A stretch of DNA of 64,000 nucleotides from Streptomyces caelestis (GCF_001279005.1 NZ_LGCN01000166.1:1-64000), one strand, 5' to 3'; shown: positions 43,133 to 52,766, numbered from the stretch's first letter. The notes: generated by a model from the sequence alone, not told the origin. Translations and numbers: made by a program.

Positions 43133-43786
43133 ATGACCCCGCAGGCCCCCACCCCCGCCTACCGGAGGCTCAGCGTCGAGGAACGCCGCAGCCAGCTGCT
43201 CGAGACCGCGCTGTCCCTCTTCGCCCACCGCGCCCCGGAGGACATCTCCCTGGACGACGTGGCGGAGGCGGCCGGCGTGTCCCGCCCCCTGGTGTACCGG
43301 TACTTCCCGGGCGGCAAGCAGCAGCTGTACGAGGCGGCCCTGATGTCCGCCGCCGACGAACTGCGGCACTGCTTCGACGAGCCGCACGAGGGTCCGCTGC
43401 TGCCCCGGCTGTCCCGGGCCCTCGACCGCTACCTCGCCTTCGTCGACCAGCACGACACCGGGTTCAGCGCGCTGCTGCAGGGCGGGAGCGTCGTGGAAAC
43501 CTCCCGTACGACCGCCATCGTGGACGGCGTGCGGCGGGCCGCCGCCGAGCACGTCCTCAGCCACCTCGGGATCGCCGAGCCCGGGCCCCGGCTGCGGATG
43601 ACGATCCGGATGTGGATCACCGCCGTGGAGGCGGCCTCGCTGATCTGGCTCGACGAGGGCAAGCAGCCGCCGCCGGACGAACTGCGCGACTGGCTCGTGG
43701 AGCAGTTCGTGGCGGCGCTGGCGGTGACCGCGCGGCGCGACGCGCAGAGCGACGCACTGGTGCGGGCGCTGGCCGCGGACCTGTGA
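43133..43786 (+). CDS. TetR-family transcriptional regulator
   Basis: 217 residues. N-terminal HTH ISLDDVAEAAGVSRPLVYRY followed by FPGGKQQLYEAAL is a standard TetR DNA-binding domain; the rest is the helical ligand-binding/dimer domain. Probably co-transcribed with and controlling the AurF-like gene. Confidence 0.88.
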   Translation: MTPQAPTPAYRRLSVEERRSQLLETALSLFAHRAPEDISLDDVAEAAGVSRPLVYRYFPGGKQQLYEAALMSAADELRHCFDEPHEGPLLPRLSRALDRYLAFVDQHDTGFSALLQGGSVVETSRTTAIVDGVRRAAAEHVLSHLGIAEPGPRLRMTIRMWITAVEAASLIWLDEGKQPPPDELRDWLVEQFVAALAVTARRDAQSDALVRALAADL

Positions 43787-43826
43787 CGGACCGCGGACCT
43801 GTGACGGGCCGCGGACCTGTGACGGG
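43773..43826 (+). repeat. Three 18-bp tandem units across the TetR stop codon
   Basis: CCGCGGACCTGTGACGGR repeated three times without gaps. The TetR stop codon lies in the first unit, so the repeats extend into the intergenic space before the next gene. May be simple slippage; no regulatory meaning is evident. Confidence 0.8.
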
Positions 43827-43850
43827 CCGCGCATCGCCGACACTGGGGGC

Positions 43851-44162
43851 GTGAAGAGCGAAGACACCCCGTTCGAGGGCGGGCCCATGGACGGGCGCGT
43901 CCTGCCCGTGCTGCTGGGCATCACCGGGCACCCGCCGCAGACGTACCGCATCCCCGTCCCCGCCCCGGACGGCGGCCCGCCCACCGTGCTGGTCTACCGG
44001 CGGGCGCCCCGGGCGCGGAGTACGCGGACCGGGCTGACACGGGGCTGGAAGTACCTGTACGACCCCACCGGGCAGGCCGGCCGCCGGAAGTGGCCGTGGT
44101 CGAAGGCCGCGCCCGATCCAGACGCCACGCCGAAGGGCAAGCCGGACGACGCCGACGGGTGA
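43851..44162 (+). CDS. Conserved hypothetical protein
   Basis: 103 residues from GTG 43851. Contains FEGGPMDGRVLPVLLGITGH and a C-terminal WKYLYDP segment followed by a basic/Pro-rich tail. The GGPMDG start recalls small Streptomyces proteins of unknown function. No signal peptide. Confidence 0.6.
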   Translation: MKSEDTPFEGGPMDGRVLPVLLGITGHPPQTYRIPVPAPDGGPPTVLVYRRAPRARSTRTGLTRGWKYLYDPTGQAGRRKWPWSKAAPDPDATPKGKPDDADG

Positions 44163-44265
44163 CCGGGTTGCGCCGAAGCGCGCACACTCGGCGAGCGGGC
44201 CGCGCACACCCGCCCGATGCTCGCGATGCGGAGCGGACGAGCCGTCCCGCGTCGGAGGTGATGGA

Positions 44266-45429
44266 GTGTCAGGAAAGCTTCTGCGTCTGGTGTGCGCGGC
44301 GGCGCTGGCGGCCGGGGCCGTCCTCGCCCCCGTGCCCGCGGCGGCCGTCCCGGAGCCGGGCGGCAACACCGGCGAGCGTTCCGTCGCCGAGCTGCTGACG
44401 GAGCTTCAGACCCTGTACCGGGAGGCCGAGAAGGCCACCGAGACCTACAACGCCACCGAGGAACGGCTGAAGAGGCAGCGCGCCGAGACCGAACGGCTGG
44501 AGCGGGCCCTGGCCCGCACCCGGCACTCCCTGCACGACAGCCGGGGCGCGGCCGGACGGCTGGCCCGCCAGCAGTACCAGAACGCCGGCGGCCTCTCCCC
44601 CTACCTACGGCTGCTGCTCGCGCGCGACCCGCAGCGCGTGCTCGACCAGGGGCACGTGATCGGGCGGCTGGCGCGGGAGCGGGCCCAGGCGGTGGGCCGG
44701 CTGACCGGCGACGAGAGGGAGGCCGGCGCGCTGGCGAGCCGGGCGCGCAAGGCCCTCGACGCCCGCCTCGCCCTCACCGAGCGGCGCGGGAAGGAACGCG
44801 ACGAGGTCCTCGAGCGGCTCCACGCGGTCGAGGAACTGCTCGCCTCGCTCACCGCGGAGCAGCTCGCCGCGCTGGCCGAGCTGGAGCGGGACACGGTGGC
44901 CGAGGCGCAGGAGGAGCTGGTGACCTCCGGCGCGCTGGGCAGCGGCGGCGCTCCTCCGTCGGCGGCGGGCGAGCGGGCCGTGCGCCACGCCGTGGAGCAG
45001 CTCGGGAAGCCGTACGAGTGGGGTGCGGAGGGGCCCGCCGCGTACGACTGCTCGGGGCTGACGTCCGAGGCGTGGGCCGCCGCCGGGACGCCGATCCCCC
45101 GCACCAGCCAGGAGCAGTGGGCGCGGCTGGAGCGGGTGCCGCTGGCGGAGCTGCGGCCGGGGGACCTCGTCGTGTACTTCCCGGAGGCCACGCACGTCGC
45201 CCTCTACCTCGGCGACGGCAAGGTGGTGCAGGCGCCCCGCCCCGGCGCGCGGGTCAAGGTCTCACCGATCGCGGCCAACCCGGTGCTGGGCGCCGTGCGC
45301 CCCGACCCGGCCGGGGAGCCCCTGCCGCGGTACGTGCCGCCTCGGCTCCCCGGAGGGGCGGCGGAGGGGTCCGACGAGGGATACGCCTCCGGTCACGCGC
45401 CGGAGGCGCCCGAGACCTCCATCAGGTAG
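44266..45429 (+). CDS. Secreted NlpC/P60 peptidoglycan hydrolase with coiled-coil N-terminus
   Basis: 387 residues from GTG 44266 (GGAGGTGATGGA upstream). Signal peptide (LVCAAALAAGAVLAPVPAAA), then ~190 residues of coiled coil like RipA/CwlO-type regulators, then an NlpC/P60 domain with catalytic Cys ~262 (YDCSGLTSEAW) and His ~310 (ATHVALYLGDG). It cleaves D-glutamyl-meso-DAP (LL-DAP in Streptomyces) bonds in stem peptides during growth or division. Its 3' end overlaps the convergent monooxygenase gene by 37 bases. Confidence 0.9.
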   Translation: MSGKLLRLVCAAALAAGAVLAPVPAAAVPEPGGNTGERSVAELLTELQTLYREAEKATETYNATEERLKRQRAETERLERALARTRHSLHDSRGAAGRLARQQYQNAGGLSPYLRLLLARDPQRVLDQGHVIGRLARERAQAVGRLTGDEREAGALASRARKALDARLALTERRGKERDEVLERLHAVEELLASLTAEQLAALAELERDTVAEAQEELVTSGALGSGGAPPSAAGERAVRHAVEQLGKPYEWGAEGPAAYDCSGLTSEAWAAAGTPIPRTSQEQWARLERVPLAELRPGDLVVYFPEATHVALYLGDGKVVQAPRPGARVKVSPIAANPVLGAVRPDPAGEPLPRYVPPRLPGGAAEGSDEGYASGHAPEAPETSIR

Positions 45430-46655
45430 CCCTCGGTCTTCTTCGGGTCGTAGAAGAAGTTCTCGAAGTCGGCCGGGTCGTCGAAGCCGTTGGCGAAGCG
45501 GTCGGCGACCGGCTGGAGCTGTCCGGCCGCGCCGATCAGGTTCAGGACGTGCTCCGGCGGCGGGGCGAGCATGGCGTTCGTCCACTTGGTGACGTGCCGC
45601 GCCGTCTCCCAGTAGCGGTCGAAGGTCGCCCGCATCCAGGTCTCGTCGAACTCCTTCTCCCCGTGCTCCAGGATCGAGGCGAGGTAGGAGGCGGCGCACT
45701 TGGACGCCGAGTTGGAGCCCTGGCCGGTGATCGGGTCGTTGGCGACGACCACGTCGGCGACGCCGAGGACGAGGCCGCCGGAGGGCAGCCGGCCGATCGG
45801 GTCGCGGACGGTGGGGGCGTAGCGTCCGGCGAGGGTGCCGCCGGCGTCGGTCAGTTCGACCTTGGTGGCCCGCGCGTACTCCCAGGGGAGGAACCTCTCC
45901 ATGAGTTCCAGGGTCAGGGAGAGGTGCTCCGCCGGGTCCCTGACGTCGCTGAAGGCGTCCAGCGGGCCGCCGGGGACGCCCTCCCAGAACAGGATGTCGG
46001 CGCGGCCCGAGGTGGTGAACGTCGGCATGACGAACATCTCGCCGACCCCGGGGACCAGGTTGCAGCGGACCGCCTCCGTGTCCGGGTGCTCCGGACGCGG
46101 GCCGAGGCCGTGGACGTAGGCCACCGCGAGGGCGCGCTGCGGCTCGCCGTACGGGGACCGCTCCGCGTCGCGGGCGAACATCCGCACCAGTTCGCCCTTG
46201 CCGGCCGAGACGAGCACGAGGTCGTACGTGCGGGAGAAGTAGTCGAGGTCGCCGACCGCAGCGCCGTGGATGACCAGCTGGCCGCCGCGCTGGGCGAAGG
46301 TCTCCATCCAGCCGGCCATCTTCACCCGCTGGTCCACCGACTGCGCGAACCCGTCGAGCCGGCCCAGCCAGTCGATCGCGCGCTGCGACGGGCCCGGGTC
46401 GAAGGAGCCGGGGGCCGCGACCGAGACGCCGAGTCCTTCGATCCTCGGGGCCTGGGACTCCCAGAAGTTCAGCCGGAGGTCGCGCTCGTGCCGCAGGGCG
46501 GTGTGGAACATGCACTGCGTCGACATCACCCGTCCGGCACGGATCTCGTCCGCGGTCCGGTTGGACATCAGGGTGACCTCGTACCCGTGCGACTGGAGGC
46601 CGAGGGCCAGCTGGAGACCGGACTGGCCGGCTCCGACGACGAGTATCTTCCGCAT
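45393..46655 (-). CDS. FAD-dependent styrene/indole monooxygenase-like protein
   Basis: 420 residues. FAD-binding GxGxxG (VVGAGQSGLQLALGL) at the N-terminus and a second FAD motif (DPITGQGSNSASKCA) near 325; SMO-family residues (MSTQCMFHTALRHERDL) are present. Two-component styrene monooxygenases epoxidise alkenes or indole using reduced FAD from a separate reductase, not seen here. It is 33 bases downstream of the conservon GTPase gene and probably co-transcribed, a linkage seen with some cvn clusters. Confidence 0.85.
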   Translation of the reverse strand: MRKILVVGAGQSGLQLALGLQSHGYEVTLMSNRTADEIRAGRVMSTQCMFHTALRHERDLRLNFWESQAPRIEGLGVSVAAPGSFDPGPSQRAIDWLGRLDGFAQSVDQRVKMAGWMETFAQRGGQLVIHGAAVGDLDYFSRTYDLVLVSAGKGELVRMFARDAERSPYGEPQRALAVAYVHGLGPRPEHPDTEAVRCNLVPGVGEMFVMPTFTTSGRADILFWEGVPGGPLDAFSDVRDPAEHLSLTLELMERFLPWEYARATKVELTDAGGTLAGRYAPTVRDPIGRLPSGGLVLGVADVVVANDPITGQGSNSASKCAASYLASILEHGEKEFDETWMRATFDRYWETARHVTKWTNAMLAPPPEHVLNLIGAAGQLQPVADRFANGFDDPADFENFFYDPKKTEGYLMEVSGASGA

Positions 46656-46688
46656 ACGGGGAACGCTCCTCAGAGGGCTGCTCGGGGA

Positions 46689-47327
46689 CTACTCCGGGGT
46701 TTCGTCGAGCGCGTGGCCCACGAGGGACAGGAGGGTCTCGATGACCGAGATCCGGCGGCGCGCGTCCATGATCATGACGGGTATGTGCGCGGGGATCGTC
46801 AACGCCTCCCGCACGTCCTCGGCCTCGAACCGCTCGCTGCCGTCGAAGTGGTTGACCGCGACGACGTACGGCAGTCCGCAGCTCTCGAAGTAGTCCAGTG
46901 CCGGCCAGCAGTCCTTCAGACGGCGGGTGTCGGCCATGACGACGGCGCCGATCGCGCCGCGCACCAGGTCGTCCCACATGAACCAGAACCGCTCCTGGCC
47001 CGGTGTGCCGAACAGGTAGAGCACCAGGTCGTCGTCGAGCGTGATGCGGCCGAAGTCCAGGGCCACGGTGGTGGTCAGCTTGCCCGGCGTGGCGGTGAGG
47101 TCGTCGGTCTCCGCGCTCGCCTCGGTCATCAGCGCCTCGGTCCGCAGGGGCGTGATCTCCGAGGCGGAGGTGACCAGCGTGGTCTTGCCGACGGCGAATC
47201 CGCCCGCCACCACTATCTTCGTGGCGACGGGTGCGCGGGTGCGGTCCATCTGCCAGGGCAGCAGCGGCTCGTCGTCCTCGACGAGCGGGGAGACACCGTG
47301 AGCGGCGTCAGAGACGACGGAGTCCAC
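46689..47327 (-). CDS. cvnD: Conservon GTPase CvnD
   Basis: 212 residues. Ras-like GTP-binding motifs: P-loop VAGGFAVGKTT, switch region, GTPGQERFWF (G3) and NHFD (G4). CvnD proteins act with CvnA, CvnB and CvnC in a membrane-associated complex resembling eukaryotic G-protein systems and influence development and antibiotic production. It overlaps cvnC by 20 bases. Confidence 0.9.
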   Translation of the reverse strand: MDSVVSDAAHGVSPLVEDDEPLLPWQMDRTRAPVATKIVVAGGFAVGKTTLVTSASEITPLRTEALMTEASAETDDLTATPGKLTTTVALDFGRITLDDDLVLYLFGTPGQERFWFMWDDLVRGAIGAVVMADTRRLKDCWPALDYFESCGLPYVVAVNHFDGSERFEAEDVREALTIPAHIPVMIMDARRRISVIETLLSLVGHALDETPE

Positions 47328-47727
47328 TCAGCACCCTTTCCAGCAGCGCGCGGTCCGGGCGGCCCGTGCCGTGGCCGGTCCCCGTTCCGTAGACACGGAT
47401 CTTTCCCTGGTCCGCGAGGTCGCTCAGGAGGACCCGGACCACGCCGAGCGGCATCCTCAGCAGCGCGGCGATTTCGGCCACCGTGCGCATACGGCGGCAC
47501 AGTTCGACGATGGCCCGCATCTCCGGCGTCACGCGGGAGGTGAGGTTCCCGTTCGTCAGCTCCTTGCGCTCCTCGGCGGCCTCGAGCGCGGCGGTGGCGC
47601 CGACGAAGGTCTCGACGAGCAGGACGTGGCCGAAGCGGGTGCGGCCCCCGGTGAGCGAGTAGGGGCGGACCCGGGCGGGTTTGCGGTCGCCGCCGCGGAC
47701 CGGGAGCTGTTTCCTGGGCTTGCTCAT
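47308..47727 (-). CDS. cvnC: Conservon protein CvnC (DUF742)
   Basis: 139 residues with the DUF742 signature (RVRPYSLTGGRTRFGHVLLV, RMRTVAEIAALLRMPLGVVR, VLLSDLADQGKI), a winged-helix-like fold. Located between cvnB and cvnD with overlaps at both ends (four bases with cvnB, 20 with cvnD), as in all conservons. Confidence 0.9.
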   Translation of the reverse strand: MSKPRKQLPVRGGDRKPARVRPYSLTGGRTRFGHVLLVETFVGATAALEAAEERKELTNGNLTSRVTPEMRAIVELCRRMRTVAEIAALLRMPLGVVRVLLSDLADQGKIRVYGTGTGHGTGRPDRALLERVLSGLRRL

Positions 47728-48227
47728 CGGCGGCTCCCCATGGGCTCGTTCTCCAGGGACTGGCGCAGCTCGCTGCGGAGTTCCGGGGTCAGGACGTGGC
47801 CGGCGCGGCCGACGAACAGGGCCATGTGGTACGCCACCACGCTCATGTCGCAGTCCGCGGAGCCGTGCACGCCGAGCAGGGAGCCGTCGCTGATGGACAT
47901 CACGAACAGGCTGCCCTCGTCCATCGCCACCATCGTGTGCTTGACCGGACCGAAGTCCATCAGCTTCGAGGCGCCGACGGTGAGGCTGCCGATGCCGGAG
48001 ACGACGGTGGCCAGGTCGGCGGCGGAGCCGCGGGGGCCGGTGCGCTTCGCGCTCCGCGCGTCGCGGGCCTCGTCGATCCGTGAGTCGTCGGAGGAGAGCA
48101 GGAGCAGGCCGTCGGAGGAGACCACCGCGACGGAGAGGATGCCGGGCACCTCCTCGACGAGGTTGCTCAACAGCCAGTGCAGGTTGCGGGCCTCACTGCT
48201 CAGTCCGACAGTACTGGGCGCGGTCAA
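47724..48227 (-). CDS. cvnB: Conservon protein CvnB (roadblock/LC7)
   Basis: 167 residues from TTG 48227, which has GAGGAGG seven bases upstream and overlaps the cvnA stop by four bases. The roadblock/LC7 fold is seen in NLHWLLSNLVEEVPGILSVA, VVSSDGLLLLSS and GKLMDFGPVKHTMVAMD-like segments (SKLMDFGPVKHTMVAMDEG). Roadblock proteins regulate small GTPases, here probably CvnD. Confidence 0.9.
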   Translation of the reverse strand: MTAPSTVGLSSEARNLHWLLSNLVEEVPGILSVAVVSSDGLLLLSSDDSRIDEARDARSAKRTGPRGSAADLATVVSGIGSLTVGASKLMDFGPVKHTMVAMDEGSLFVMSISDGSLLGVHGSADCDMSVVAYHMALFVGRAGHVLTPELRSELRQSLENEPMGSRR

Positions 48228-51200
48228 CTGCTTGCCTCCTCGACTGTGCCCTCCGCGGGCTCTTCGGATGTGGCGGCCGGGTCGGACGGCGCCCGGTGGC
48301 CACCGGTCCGTTCGGCGAGTTCCGCCTCGACGTCCCGGCGCCCGGCGTCCGCCCCCCGGCGGAAACCGCCGAGCCGGCGGCGCAGGGTCTCGGCGTCGAC
48401 GGACCCGGCACGCGGGCGCGGGGCCGCGGTGGGCTCGGTGATTCTCGGCGTGCGCTTGGGCAACCCCTTGGCCGTGACCGGTTCCTCGTCCTCGTCCTCG
48501 TCCCCGTTTCCGTCCCCGTCCCCGTCGGCGACGCGCGCGTGCTCCGCGTCGGTGCCGCCCTCGGACGCGGCGCCCGGCCGCCGCGGGAGTCCTGCCGGGT
48601 TCCCGGCGTCCGCCGCGGGCCGGTCCTCGGGCCCGGCGTCCGCACCGGACGCGTCGTCGGGAGCGGCGCCCTCCGTGGCCTCATCGGCCGACCGGCCCGG
48701 GGCGCCGGAAGGGGCTTCCCCGTCTGCGGTCGCGTGACCGGCACCCGGACGGACGTCGTCGTCCGCACCCGCGTCGAACGGCTGCGGAGCAGCGCCCGCG
48801 GTACCGGACGGGGCGTCGTGCCCGCCCGCGTGACCCGGCCCCGGGCGGACGCTCTCGTCCTCCGGCCGGCCGGTGGCCCCGGCGTCGGGCCCGGCTCCGG
48901 CTGCCGCTCCGGTGACGGCGTCGGGCTCGGCCTCCCGGGCGGCTTCCGGAGAGGGCTCCGGCTCGTCGGCCGCCTCCGGCTGCGCCGGGATGAGCAGCTC
49001 CATCGTGACCTCGGCGGGCCGCTCGGGCGGCGCGTCGGCGCCCTCCGCGTCCTCGTGCCCCGCGTCCTCGTGTCCCGCATCCTCGTGTCCCGCGCGCTCC
49101 CGCGCGGAGTCCTGCGCCGCCCCGGCAGGGGCCTGCGGCTCCGCCGGCCGGTCGGCGCCGCTCTTCGCCGGCTCGTCGGCCTCCTCGGCGCGGGTCTCCT
49201 CGGGCCGCCCGACGGGGCTTTCCGCCGGTTCCTTCGCAGGGGCCGACGAGGACTCGTCCGCGTCGGCCGCCGCAGTCGGCTCGCCCGGGGTCTCCCCGCC
49301 GGACGGGTCCTGGTGGCGCACCGCCTTCTCCGCCAGGGCGACCAGCGGATCGTCCGACTCCGTGCGGCCTTGGAGGACGTTGGAGTTGGCTTCGGCTTCG
49401 GCGCCCGGGAGGGAGTGCGCGGGGGCGTTGCCGGCGACGGAGGCGGGGACCGCGCCGGGGGCGGCGGGCGCCAGGAGGGGGACGGGGAGGACGACGACCG
49501 CGGCGATGCCGCCCTGCTTCTGCTCGCGCAGCCGGACCCGCACCCCGTGCCGGTGGGCGAGCCGGGCCACGACGTACAGGCCGAGACCGAGACCGTCCTC
49601 GGCCTCCGCGTCGTACGTGGCCTCCGGGTCGAAGTCGGACAGCCGGGAGTTGAGCCGCTCCAGCCGCTCCCCGGTCATGCCGATGCCCTCGTCCTGGACG
49701 GAGAGCATGACCTCGCCGTTCTCCAGCAGCCAGCCGGAGACCTCGACGGGCAGGTCGGGCGGGGAGAACGAGGTGGCGTTCTCCATGAGCTCGGCCAGCA
49801 GGTGGGAGAGGTCGTCCGCGGCGAACCCGGCGATGTGCGCGTGCGGCGGCAGCGCAGCGATACGGACCCGCTCGTACCGCTCGATCTCGCTGACCGCGGC
49901 CCGTACGACGTCCACCAGCGGGACCGGGCCCGCCGTCTGCCGGCCCTGCTCGGTGCCGGCGAGGACGAGGAGGTTCTCGCTGTGCCGGCGCATGACCGTG
50001 GCGAAGTGGTCGAGCTTGAAGAGGGTGGCCAGCCGGTCCGGGTCGTCCTCCCGCTCCTCCAGCCCCTCGATGACGCCGAGCTGCCGCTCGACGAGTCCAA
50101 GGGTGCGCAGGGCCAGGCTGACGAACGTGCCGCCGATGCCGGCGCGCAGCCGCTCCAGGTGTGCGGCGGACTCCGCGAGTTCGGTGCGCAGCTCCTCGCG
50201 GGCGTCGGCCATCTTCTGCCGCTGGCCCACGAGGTGCTTGCGGTCGGCCTCCAGGGTGGCGATCCGCTCGGCGAGGGCGACGGCGCGCGCGTGCAGGGCG
50301 TTGACGGAGCGGACGACCTGGGCGAACTCGTCGTTGCGGCCGGTGAAGGCGACCGGCTCCTGGCCTGCGGGGTCCTCCGCCTCGGCGAGGCGGGCGGAGC
50401 CCCGGCGCAGCACCGACAGCGGGCGCGTCAGGGTGCGGGCCATCGCGGTGGCGATGCCGACCGTGAGCAGCACCAGGGCGCCGAGGGCGGCGATCCGGAT
50501 CTCCAGCGCGGTGACGTCGTCGTCGCGCAGCTGGGTGAGGTCCTTGGTGCGCTTGTCGAAGAGGGCGGACTCCACCCCGCGCATCGTCTCGACCCGCGCG
50601 GTGAGCGCGGCCTGCAGCTTCTTGACGCTGGTGTCGAGGTCCTCGGCGGAGAGGGTCGGCTCGTCGGTGAGACGGGCCAGGTACTTCTCGGCGGTCTCGA
50701 CCTCGGGGCCGGTGACCGTGGAGTCGTAGGAGGCGCGGGCGGCCTTGGGCGCGGACTCGCGGAAGTCGGAGAGGGCGGCGTCGGAGCGCAGCCGGGCCTG
50801 GAGCGCGGCGGCGGTCAGCTCGTCGCGCCGCTCGGTGTCGGCGTCCGAGGAGCCGGCGTTGGCGGACGGCAGTCCGGTGACCGGGTCGATCACGGTCTGG
50901 GTGGTGCGCGGCACGTTCAGCGCGGCGAGCAGCAGTCCGCGGGTGGCGGCGGCCTGCTGGACGGCGGAGTCCAGCTCGGTGAGCGCGTGGGCGCCCGAGC
51001 CGGCGCGGGGCGGGGTCCGCTCCGCCAGCTGTCCGGCGAGCCGGTGCAGTCGCGTGATGACGGTGGAGTACGCCTGATGCGCTTCGAGGGCGCTGCTCTT
51101 GCCCGTGAGCGCCGCCCTGCGCACGGCGGCGACGGCGTCGAGGCCGTCGCGCAGCTCCTGCGGCATGTCGGTGTCGGCGCGCAGCTCCTCGACCTGTCGG

Positions 51201-51559
51201 TCGACGCGGGCGCTGTGCTCCTCGGAGGGCGCCTTGGTCCTGGGGCGGCCGGCCGCGATGTAGGGGACGACCTCGTCGCGCTCGTCGGCGAGGGAATGCG
51301 CCAGGGTGAGGGCGTCCTGGGTCTGCTCGGCGAGCGTCACCAGGTCCTGTGCGTCCTTGAGCTCCCCGGAGGCGGCGAGCACGGAGGGCGCCCCGGCCGC
51401 GGCGATCGCGGCGGCCACCACGGCCACGGCCACGATGAGCCGGTTGCGTACATGGGTGGGGCGGCCCCTGCCTACGCCGGTCGTCCGCTCCGCGTCCCCC
51501 GTGGGGGCCGTCTGCTTGCCTGTGCGACGAGGCCGCGACTTCTGCACCGGTGCTCGCAT
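48224..51559 (-). CDS. cvnA: Conservon sensor histidine-kinase-like protein CvnA
   Basis: 1111 residues from ATG 51559; the start is uncertain because the ribosome site is poor. Two membrane helices enclose a nitrate/nitrite-sensing-like (NIT) external domain. A HAMP-like linker, a coiled coil with KLDHFATVMRRHSENLLVLA, and an HATPase domain (LLAELMENATSFSPP, DEGIGMTGERL, DGLGLGLYVVARLAHRHG) follow. The last ~400 residues are a Glu/Asp/Pro/Ala-rich disordered tail, longer than the catalytic part. First gene of the cvn operon; divergent from the PP2C-like gene. Confidence 0.88.
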   Translation of the reverse strand: MRAPVQKSRPRRTGKQTAPTGDAERTTGVGRGRPTHVRNRLIVAVAVVAAAIAAAGAPSVLAASGELKDAQDLVTLAEQTQDALTLAHSLADERDEVVPYIAAGRPRTKAPSEEHSARVDRQVEELRADTDMPQELRDGLDAVAAVRRAALTGKSSALEAHQAYSTVITRLHRLAGQLAERTPPRAGSGAHALTELDSAVQQAAATRGLLLAALNVPRTTQTVIDPVTGLPSANAGSSDADTERRDELTAAALQARLRSDAALSDFRESAPKAARASYDSTVTGPEVETAEKYLARLTDEPTLSAEDLDTSVKKLQAALTARVETMRGVESALFDKRTKDLTQLRDDDVTALEIRIAALGALVLLTVGIATAMARTLTRPLSVLRRGSARLAEAEDPAGQEPVAFTGRNDEFAQVVRSVNALHARAVALAERIATLEADRKHLVGQRQKMADAREELRTELAESAAHLERLRAGIGGTFVSLALRTLGLVERQLGVIEGLEEREDDPDRLATLFKLDHFATVMRRHSENLLVLAGTEQGRQTAGPVPLVDVVRAAVSEIERYERVRIAALPPHAHIAGFAADDLSHLLAELMENATSFSPPDLPVEVSGWLLENGEVMLSVQDEGIGMTGERLERLNSRLSDFDPEATYDAEAEDGLGLGLYVVARLAHRHGVRVRLREQKQGGIAAVVVLPVPLLAPAAPGAVPASVAGNAPAHSLPGAEAEANSNVLQGRTESDDPLVALAEKAVRHQDPSGGETPGEPTAAADADESSSAPAKEPAESPVGRPEETRAEEADEPAKSGADRPAEPQAPAGAAQDSARERAGHEDAGHEDAGHEDAEGADAPPERPAEVTMELLIPAQPEAADEPEPSPEAAREAEPDAVTGAAAGAGPDAGATGRPEDESVRPGPGHAGGHDAPSGTAGAAPQPFDAGADDDVRPGAGHATADGEAPSGAPGRSADEATEGAAPDDASGADAGPEDRPAADAGNPAGLPRRPGAASEGGTDAEHARVADGDGDGNGDEDEDEEPVTAKGLPKRTPRITEPTAAPRPRAGSVDAETLRRRLGGFRRGADAGRRDVEAELAERTGGHRAPSDPAATSEEPAEGTVEEASS

Positions 51560-51954
51560 TCCTGACTCGTGTACCCGTGGGTTCGGGTGACGCTCCGTCA
51601 ACGGGTGCGGGCGTTCACCCCGAGCTCTTGACCGCGCTCGGACAGCGAGGCGCCCCCATCGCTCCCCGACCCTCCCAGTGACCGTGGACAGTGGATGCGC
51701 ATCACCTGACCCGCCACTCGAAGGAGTGAACCCCGGAGGTGAGTTGAGGGGCAAGTTCCGTCGCCTCCCGCAGCGGCCCCACGGGGCACGCCGGTTGGAC
51801 GTCTGCGGCGGGCGGTGGCAGTATTCGCCGCCACGCCTTCTCGGAGCACTCCATTCCCTCCCAAATCAGGCGTCTGACCTGCGCGGTCGCATGGTTCCGG
51901 CGACCGGCGAGGGCCTTTCGCGAGCCGCGTGGACGGCTCGTGCAGACTGGCTGG
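51560..51954. other. Divergent promoter region of cvnABCD and the PP2C-like gene
   Basis: 395 bases with no supported gene. A small CACTC-GAAG-GAGTG inverted repeat at 51715-51728 is the only symmetric element noticed. No confident promoter boxes assigned. Confidence 0.35.
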
Positions 51955-52755
51955 ATGCGTACGGAGCTTGTTTCGGAGCCCGGTGATCCCGGCCGCCCCA
52001 ACGAGGACTTCGCGAGCGTCGGGCTTCCGGCTTCCGGGCAGGGCGGTTCGCTCGTGGTGCTGGACGGGGTCACGCCTCCGGGGGACGGCGGCGGGTGTCT
52101 GCATTCCGTGCCCTGGTTCACCGCGCGGCTGGGCGGAGCGCTGACCGAACTGACCGTTTCCCTCCCGGATGTGCCCCTGGTCGAACTGCTGTCCCGGGCT
52201 CTCGCGCGTACCGCCGACGGCCACGCGGCAACCTGTGACCTTTCTCACCCCCGTACGCCGCAGGCGACGGTGGCGCTGGCCCGCTGGTCACCGGCCTCGG
52301 TGGACTGCCTGGTGCTGTCCGACTCGGTCCTGCTCGTCGAGTCCCCCGACGGGACGGTCACCCCGTTCCTGGACGACCGGCTGAGCCGGCTGCCCCGCTC
52401 GGCCCTGGCCAGTCACACCCTGGTGGACACCACGCTGCGCAACAAGGAGGGCGGCTTCTTCACCGCGGCGGCGGATCCCTCCGTGGCCTCCCGCGCGGTC
52501 ACCGGTTCGCTGCCGCGCGACGAGGTGCGCGCCCTGGCCGCCCTGACGGACGGGGCGGCGCGCTGGGTGGAGAGGTTCCACGCGGGCGACTGGGCGGACT
52601 GCCTCGCCCTGGTCCGCGAGGAGGGCGCCCGGTCCCTGGTGGACCGCGTACGGGCCCTGGAACGGGCGGACGCGGAGCGGGCGGCGCCGCGTCGCGGCAA
52701 GACGCACGACGACGCGACGGTGGTGTACGCCGAGCTGTCACCCCGTGAGCGGTAG
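51955..52755 (+). CDS. PP2C-like protein phosphatase domain protein
   Basis: 266 residues from ATG 51955. Motifs of the PPM fold: GDPGRPNEDF at the N-terminus, VVLDGVTPPGDGG, ALTDGAARW and the final HDDATVVYAEL. The metal-binding Asp residues are partly kept (NED, LDG, TDG, DD), so catalysis is possible but not certain. Probably a Ser/Thr phosphatase-like regulator. Convergent with the MarR gene. Confidence 0.7.
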   Translation: MRTELVSEPGDPGRPNEDFASVGLPASGQGGSLVVLDGVTPPGDGGGCLHSVPWFTARLGGALTELTVSLPDVPLVELLSRALARTADGHAATCDLSHPRTPQATVALARWSPASVDCLVLSDSVLLVESPDGTVTPFLDDRLSRLPRSALASHTLVDTTLRNKEGGFFTAAADPSVASRAVTGSLPRDEVRALAALTDGAARWVERFHAGDWADCLALVREEGARSLVDRVRALERADAERAAPRRGKTHDDATVVYAELSPRER

Positions 52756-52766
52756 CCCGTACGGGG

